From Clostridium psychrophilum (lineage in GTDB: Bacteria > Bacillota > Clostridia > Clostridiales > Clostridiaceae), in contig NZ_JAHLEC010000008.1 in NCBI RefSeq assembly GCF_018861705.1, positions 1 to 60,308 on the forward strand: 60,308 nt of DNA, in the 5' to 3' direction. Positions within the stretch are counted from its first letter, which is position 1. Each line of letters opens with the position of its first letter. Under the pieces are notes generated by a model, which made no database searches, was not told the origin of the DNA, and was given only the letters and a program-made list of their open reading frames with translations. Positions 55,411 to 60,308 of the stretch are shown here, piece by piece. The position numbers and the translations under genes are program-made.

Positions 55411-56547
55411 TTGGATTTTAAAATAATTTACGACAAATTACAATCAAATATAGTTGTTGTGGGAGAATTTGAAGCTCCTAAACAGGCTTTAGAATTAATA
55501 GAGATTTTAGATTCACAATATATGCAAAATATTAATATAAGCTTTTGGGGAGCCAATGTAATTCCCCAAATTGTTGTAGAAAAACTTTTTATCATGCAAA
55601 AGCAAAAGAAGTGTACGATTTCTGTTATAAAGAGATACTTATATTCATATTTACAAAATATAGGCGTGAGATGTAAATACATTGAGAAAAAATTTACTTT
55701 GAAAAAATCAAATGAAAATTTACTTGATAAAAGAGAAATCTTAAATAAAGAAGAAGTTTATAAATTTTTGAATGAACTAAATAGTATTTATGGATATGAT
55801 TATACGGAGTATCAAATAGATAGCATAATGAGACGTTTAAACATAGCTATGATAAAAGAGGGTATTACAAGTTTTAAATCATTTAGAGAACAAGTAATAA
55901 ATAACGAAACTTTTTTTCATAATCTATTTCTTGATTTTTCTATAAATACAACAGAGTTTTTTAGAGATCCTAAGGTATTTGCTTTAATTAAAACTAAAAT
56001 ATTGCCTTACCTAAATTCTTATAATCATATAAAAATTTGGTGCGCAGGTTGTTCTAATGGAAAAGAAGTTTACTCTTTAGCTATAATGCTAAAAGAAGCA
56101 GGGATACTTAATAAAACCCAAATTTATGCTACTGATATCAATCCTTATGTAATACAAGAGGCAAAAAACGGAATGTATTCCTCAAGTACCTTAGATAAAG
56201 ATATAAGTAATTACAGAATTGCTTTGGGCGAGAAAAATTTTATCGAATATTTTGATATTAATGATAGTTATATAAAAGTTAAAGAAGAACTTAAGAAAAA
56301 CATATTGTTCTTCCAGCATAGTTTGCTTAGTAATGGAACTTTAAACGAATTTAATCTCATACTTTGTAGAAATGTATTTATTTATTTTAATGATAGTTTA
56401 CAGGAGAAGATTCTTAAAAATTTTAATAATTCTTTAGAAAATCATGGATTTTTAGTAATGGGAAAGAGTGAAGGAATTCAAAGAAATAACGGAGAAAAAT
56501 ATTTTTGTAAGTATGATGAGAAATTAAAGGTTTATAAGAAAAGATAA
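55411..56547 (+). CDS. CheR-type methyltransferase with N-terminal STAS-like extension
   Basis: The 378-residue protein starts at TTG 55411 behind GGAGG. Residues about 1-95 look like a small alpha/beta (STAS/RsbV-like) domain. The CheR part follows: an N-terminal helical bundle (about 110-190; MRRLNIAMIKEG) and the SAM-binding fold (KIWCAGCSNGKEVYSLAIML, YATDINPYVIQEAKNGMY, LILCRNVFIYFN). CheR enzymes methylate Glu in chemoreceptors; next to a hybrid kinase they may modify other signalling proteins. It is the last gene of the sensory cluster; a terminator follows. Confidence 0.9.
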   Translation: MDFKIIYDKLQSNIVVVGEFEAPKQALELIEILDSQYMQNINISFWGANVIPQIVVEKLFIMQKQKKCTISVIKRYLYSYLQNIGVRCKYIEKKFTLKKSNENLLDKREILNKEEVYKFLNELNSIYGYDYTEYQIDSIMRRLNIAMIKEGITSFKSFREQVINNETFFHNLFLDFSINTTEFFRDPKVFALIKTKILPYLNSYNHIKIWCAGCSNGKEVYSLAIMLKEAGILNKTQIYATDINPYVIQEAKNGMYSSSTLDKDISNYRIALGEKNFIEYFDINDSYIKVKEELKKNILFFQHSLLSNGTLNEFNLILCRNVFIYFNDSLQEKILKNFNNSLENHGFLVMGKSEGIQRNNGEKYFCKYDEKLKVYKKR

Positions 56548-56566
56548 CTTGTTAAGTCAAAAAAGT

Positions 56567-56612
56567 AAAAGCTATGAAACTCGGTGTTAAACCTAGATTT
56601 CATAGCTTTTAT
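56567..56612. terminator. terminator of the sensory cluster
   Basis: AAAAGCTATGAAA (56567-56579) pairs with TTTCATAGCTTTT (56598-56610), with an 18-nt internal loop that itself can pair. Confidence 0.85.
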
Positions 56613-56726
56613 TTATATAATTTTAAAACTAGAACTTATGCTTATCATGTTTTTAAACTATTATATGTAAGAATTTTTTTTATTGGTATGGGGCCTAGGG
56701 CTAAAGCATAAGCAGATATTTTAATA

Positions 56727-57038
56727 TTATATACGAATATTATCTGATTTGCAGTAGCATTTTTTATGTAAATTTAATGCTTTGTCAGAAATAGTATATT
56801 GTGAAGCTAGACTTTTTAACAATGGACTCAAGTTATTGTTTAATAAGGCTTTATTATTAGTTAAAGCAACTTTACCTGAAGTATATTTAGCTTTATGATA
56901 TTTAACTATAACTTTATCTAATTGCTGACTGCAAAATATAACTATTCTATCTGTAGGCTTTTTAAAGTTAAGTAGAAAATGCAATATACTTCTTAATGAT
57001 TCTAATAAAATCTTTATTATTCTTAATTTAATATTCAT
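56727..57038 (-). CDS. small protein with Spo0E-like motif
   Basis: The 103-residue product from ATG 57038 (AGAGGTG upstream) has an amphipathic/hydrophobic N-terminus (LRIIKILLESLRSILHFLL) and CSQQLDKVIVKYHKAKY. The latter resembles the SQxLDxLIxxY motif of Spo0E aspartyl-phosphate phosphatases, which dephosphorylate Spo0A~P. It is longer than typical Spo0E proteins (50-85). A frame starting at 57083 exists but lacks a ribosome site. The assignment is tentative. Confidence 0.55.
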   Translation of the reverse strand: MNIKLRIIKILLESLRSILHFLLNFKKPTDRIVIFCSQQLDKVIVKYHKAKYTSGKVALTNNKALLNNNLSPLLKSLASQYTISDKALNLHKKCYCKSDNIRI

Positions 57039-57464
57039 ATATTTACACCTCTTTCTATTTATTTTCTTGTTAAGCCAGAACATTATGATACCATATTTTT
57101 AAAATTATGTTAGGTATTTCGTCAGTCATTAAAACATAAGAAGCTACAAAATATGCTATAATTTAACAAAACAGCTAGCGAAAGAAATGTAAAATATTAC
57201 ACAAAACACCATGCAGACGTTTAATCATACCATATGTAATAATATGTAACAACGAAAAAAGTCTTAATTTGTTTCCACATAATTACAAAAGCTAATAAAT
57301 TCTTAAAGATAAATAATGAATAAGTGTTGATATGGAATATAGGGAAATAAGTATTGATACAATGAAGCATGATGGCTAAGCAAAAAGGTGGCCTATTGCA
57401 AAACAGGCCACCTTTAAAACTAATTTTTTATATTTTTATAATCTCAATATCCTGATTTTTCACC
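57039..57464. other. intergenic region with terminator
   Basis: A strong stem-loop, AAAGGTGGCCT (57385-57395) with AGGCCACCTTT (57405-57415), lies about 50 bp beyond the end of the minus-strand zinc-ribbon gene and can terminate in both directions. The remainder holds no recognised gene. Confidence 0.75.
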
Positions 57465-57791
57465 TTAATTTAAATCCAAGTCCTGTAGCAAGTCTTTTGC
57501 AATTTGAGCATCCTCTAATGGAACTTGTATTTCCATAATATTATCAAATACAGCAATATTTCTAATCTTCTCACCTTTGATAAAATATTTTATTTTACCA
57601 TAATCTAAAATTGACTTAACTATAGGTATTATACAAAGGTCAGTTGTTGCGGCTATTGTAACAAGTTCTACATATTCAAAATCTTCATTTTCTAATTCAT
57701 CACCTGACAGTTCTTCAACTAATTGAATATTACAGTCTGAGCAGAAATCAAATCCTTCTCTATATTCACATTTACATTTTGGACAAAACAT
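57465..57791 (-). CDS. zinc-ribbon plus DUF2007-like signalling protein
   Basis: The 108-residue protein starts with a zinc ribbon (CPKC at residues 3-6, CSDC at 17-20). A ferredoxin-like DUF2007 domain follows (about 40-106; LVTIAATTDLCIIPIVKSILDYGKIKYFIKG, then VPLEDAQIAKDLLQ). The family is called putative signal transducing protein; its molecular role is not established. A GGGGG ribosome site precedes the ATG. Confidence 0.85.
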   Translation of the reverse strand: MFCPKCKCEYREGFDFCSDCNIQLVEELSGDELENEDFEYVELVTIAATTDLCIIPIVKSILDYGKIKYFIKGEKIRNIAVFDNIMEIQVPLEDAQIAKDLLQDLDLN

Positions 57792-57841
57792 GTTTATACC
57801 CCCTTATAAAAAATCAATATAGATATTTGAAAAATGATTTA

Positions 57842-58075
57842 TTAGCTAAGCACAGTATTTACTATTAAATATATTACATTAAATTTGAACCTTCCCATAA
57901 CATTTCCTATTGCAATAAATAGCAATGAAATCAATATTGGTATGAAAATCGATTGATTTATTATAGCACCTTTAGCTATTGAAAGTATAGTTATTTGTAG
58001 GCCAAGTAAAAATATAACCAATATGCATTTTAAATATTGATACAAAAGATTATAAATTAAAATCAATAAAAACAT
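57842..58075 (-). pseudogene. remnant of an SdpI-like membrane immunity protein
   Basis: The 77-codon frame has two hydrophobic helices and the segment FIPILISLLFIAIGNVMGRFKFN, typical of SdpI-family proteins. It then decays where the conserved GIRTPWTLS motif should follow (IVNTVLS remains). There is no ribosome site before the ATG at 58075. It is most likely a truncated relic. Confidence 0.5.
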
Positions 58076-58250
58076 AATTTTGTAAATTAAAGAATATTAT
58101 GTTTAGAAATCAAAAAATGAGTTGTATAATACTATTATGATACGAGGTAAAATAAAATTCATTACAATTTTATACAAAACTTCATTATTATAAGTATGCA
58201 ATAAATTTTAAGATAGAAAAGTTAATAAATGTAAAGAGAAGGGAAGTGTT

Positions 58251-59537
58251 AGTATCAAATTTTTTGTAAACTTAAAGGTTAAGAGAAAGCTTATATCGGT
58301 ATTTACAGTGATTTGTATTTTTATAATTTTAATAGGAGCACAGGGTATAATAAGCTCATCAAAAATAAATGATGGTTCTAAGTTTATATATAGTAATAGT
58401 TTAATATCTATTAAGGATCTTGAGGAAATTAAAGGGAACATAAATGAAATGAGAGGAAATATGCTTGCAATTGTTTTTGAAAGAGATAGATCAAAGTTAG
58501 ATTCACAGATAAAGAACATAAATAATCTAACCAATGAAGATATAAAAGTTCAAAAGGAATATGAAAGTCTACCTACATCATCAATAGCAGAGGATAAAAT
58601 TTATACTGATTTTAAAAAGGACTTAGTAAAATATAGAGAAGGAAAAATCAAAATAATAGAACTTGCAAAAGCTAAAAACTATGGAGAGGCAGTTAAGATT
58701 TTTAATTCTGAAATGGCTCAAGTAAGAATTTCTATGTTTGAAAAATTAGATAAATGTATCACATTAAATCAGCAATCGGCGGAGCAAGCAAATTTAGATA
58801 ATACAGCTCAGTTTAATAATGTTAGATACACAATAATAAGTTATACAGCTATAGCATTTTTTATTATAATTTTTATGGCATATATAGTAAGCATAAACAT
58901 AATAAATCCATTGAAAAAAATAAAAGAGTTGGCAGATAGGTTATCTTCTTACGATTGCTCAACTCCAATTAATATTACAAGAAAAGATGAATTTGGACAA
59001 ACAGCTGTAGCTTTAAATACAGCACAAGAAAATGTAAATAGTTTAATAAAGGTAATTATGGAAAATGCACAGGATTTAAGTGCATCTTCAGAGGAACTTT
59101 CAGCTACAGTTCAAGAATTATCTTCAAAAGCTATAATTATAGATGAAGCAGTAGATAACATCACTGCAGGTATGCAAGGTTTTAGTGCTGGTTCAGAGGA
59201 AATAAGTGCATCTGTTGAAGAAACAGATGCTAGTATTAACATATTATCCTCAAAAGCTATTGAAGGAAGTAACAATTCATATAAATTTAAAGAAAGAGCT
59301 ACTGAGGTTAAAAATAATAGTGAAAAGGCTATTAATGAGACTAAAATACTATATGAGCAGAAACAAAAGCATATGGAAAAAGCCATTGAAGATGGGAAAG
59401 TAGTAGACAGCATAAAAGTTATGGCAGATACTATCGCAGATATAGCATCCCAAACCAATCTTCTTGCATTAAATGCTGCAATAGAGGCGGCAAGAGCTGG
59501 TGAACAAGGTGTTGATTTACACTTTATCTTATCCTAA
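58251..59537 (+). pseudogene. methyl-accepting chemotaxis protein, truncated by a mobile element
   Basis: The frame with SIKFFVNLKVKRKLISVF at 58251 has no ATG/GTG/TTG where expected (GTT at 58248); the first usable start is GTG 58308 inside TM1. The product has TM1, a four-helix sensor (about to residue 175), TM2, HAMP and the signalling domain up to [18 protein letters not shown]. It is cut at the hairpin tip at about 59511; eight foreign residues follow before the stop. The C-terminal half of the signalling domain is missing. Insertion of the element at 59510 explains the 3' loss. Confidence 0.85.
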
Positions 59538-59721
59538 CATTTACAAATTAATTTATCCATTCAAATAACTAAACTGCACATTCATTTATCCAATCTACAA
59601 AATAATTTAACCAGACTTTACACTTTATATTAACCTAATATTAAAAACTAAAATCTATAAAATAATAGAGTAGCATAGCTACTCCAAGAATTAAGCTTAC
59701 TGAATTTATAATTTAATGTAA

Positions 59722-60033
59722 TTATGATGGATCTATTTGGGCAGCTATCGCTGCTAAAGTACAGGCAACTGTTATTCCATCAATTTTACCCATAACACCA
59801 CAAAGTTTTTCAGTACTGTAGAACTTGTCTTTTAATTCAGCTAAATGGCAACCGGCACCAAAATCAGGCATGCAGGTAAAATTCCCTAAGGTAGTTTTAC
59901 CAAGCAACACCATAATACCTAAACGACTTTCAATTTTTATTTCATAATGGCTTCCGTAGTTAATAATTGATGTTACTTTTCCAGTCCAAATTTCTTTCTT
60001 ATTTTTAGTTTTATTTGTACATTCAAAAACCAT
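59722..60033 (-). CDS. transposon-associated small protein (DUF6618-like)
   Basis: The 103-residue protein begins MVFECTNKTKNKKEIWTGKV and has SHYEIKIESRLGIMVLLGKT, FTCMPDFGAGCHLAELKDKF and NTEKLCGVMGK-like segments. Similar short proteins accompany transposition ATPase genes in Clostridium elements; I recall the name DUF6618 but cannot confirm it. The function is unknown. It follows the ATPase gene by about 35 bp on the minus strand. Confidence 0.65.
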   Translation of the reverse strand: MVFECTNKTKNKKEIWTGKVTSIINYGSHYEIKIESRLGIMVLLGKTTLGNFTCMPDFGAGCHLAELKDKFYSTEKLCGVMGKIDGITVACTLAAIAAQIDPS

Positions 60034-60067
60034 TTATTTAAACCACTTTTCATATTTTTATATATTG

Positions 60068-60308
60068 TTATATAAGATTTATTTCATTTTGAACACTCAT
60101 TACAATTTCAGTGTCAATTACTTTTAGACCCTTCTGATATCCCATCATTAAACTTTTCTCAAGAATAGTATTAAGAAGTCTTGTAGAACCGTTGCAACAG
60201 GAATTAATAGCTTCTATTGCATTAGCATTAAAGATCTCATCGACTATGCCACAAAGTTTTAATCTTGAAGATATATAGCCATTAACCTCGTTTTTGGATA
60301 TACCTTCA
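60068..60308 (-). CDS. 3' part of an AAA+ transposition helper ATPase (ExeA/TnsC-like)
   Basis: Eighty codons are visible up to the window edge; the 5' end is missing. The C-terminal lid region reads GYISSRLKLCGIVDEIFNAN, AIEAINSCCNGSTRLLNTIL and EKSLMMGYQKGLKVID. This is the pattern of ExeA/TniB/TnsC-like ATPases that deliver transposases to target DNA. Walker motifs lie outside the window. Confidence 0.65.
   Translation of the reverse strand, partial: EGISKNEVNGYISSRLKLCGIVDEIFNANAIEAINSCCNGSTRLLNTILEKSLMMGYQKGLKVIDTEIVMSVQNEINLI

Larger units (their letters stand above)
59510..60308. mobile_element. end of a transposon (helper-ATPase type), truncated by the window
   Basis: MCP homology stops abruptly and a noncoding end of about 200 bp begins (TGTTGATTTACACTTTATC near 59511). 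It holds several related motifs, TTTACA...TTTATCC, repeated near 59516, 59542 and 59590, like transposase-binding sites. Then come, on the minus strand, a small conserved ORF and the 3' end of an AAA+ transposition ATPase-like gene. The element continues beyond the window, so its other end and transposase are not visible. Confidence 0.7.

Overview
The window is low-GC, densely coded DNA with AGGAGG-type ribosome binding sites, ATG/TTG/GTG starts and U-tailed hairpin terminators. It carries a CheR/MCP signalling repertoire, a RemA homologue, a possible Spo0E-like protein and an M-box riboswitch. Together these point to a spore-forming Clostridium (sensu stricto) or close relative; the species cannot be named from the sequence alone.

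Layout. 0.1-6.3 kb is a metal block: a Fur-boxed feoAB operon, an M-box (Mg2+) riboswitch followed by a soluble MgtE-like CBS protein and an NRAMP-related transporter with a non-canonical metal site, then a CDF exporter. 6.3-10.8 kb is an envelope/exopolysaccharide group: two NodB-type deacetylases, a NAGPA-type phosphodiester glycosidase and a propeller-like anchored protein. 10.9-12.3 kb holds a remA-like gene, a CDGSH protein, a small conserved-looking ORF and the first copy of a 108-bp structured repeat. 12.75-22.6 kb is a disaccharide phosphorolysis locus: beta-phosphoglucomutase, GH65 phosphorylase, LacI regulator, ABC importer and a second GH65 gene broken by two frameshifts. 22.8-31.6 kb is mixed: small Cys-rich protein, chemoreceptor, HxlR regulator with a nonsense-interrupted flavin-type protein, methyltransferase, class A PBP, 3-hydroxyisobutyrate-dehydrogenase-like enzyme and CrtO-like membrane protein.

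32-39.7 kb is a sigma-54 regulon: a PAS/AAA+ activator, a palindromic upstream site, a textbook -24/-12 promoter, and an operon of a BKACE-type beta-keto acid cleavage enzyme, two 3-hydroxyacyl-CoA-dehydrogenase-like enzymes, an AtoE-type short-chain fatty acid permease (amber codon near its N-terminus) and a CoA-transferase. This looks like a route for taking up and cleaving short 3-hydroxy/3-keto acids. 39.9-40.3 kb holds two more 108-bp repeats. 40.5-48.3 kb is a Wadjet-like jetD-jetA-jetB-jetC defence operon in which jetD has an amber codon directly before its GDID motif. 48.7-56.5 kb is a sensory cluster: two compact histidine kinases, a sugar-binding lipoprotein without permease, a 1066-residue hybrid kinase and a CheR-type methyltransferase. 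Two tandem arrays of about 20-bp palindromes lie in its intergenic leaders. 56.7-60.3 kb contains a Spo0E-like protein, a zinc-ribbon/DUF2007-like protein, an SdpI-like remnant and a chemoreceptor truncated by the end of a transposon that runs off the window.

Several genes are broken (second GH65, flavin protein, AtoE, JetD, terminal MCP). This is either recent gene decay or sequence error. The strongest leads for something undescribed are the 108-bp repeat with compensatory stem changes, the covarying palindrome arrays, the sigma-54/BKACE operon and the M-box-controlled MgtE-domain/NRAMP pair.
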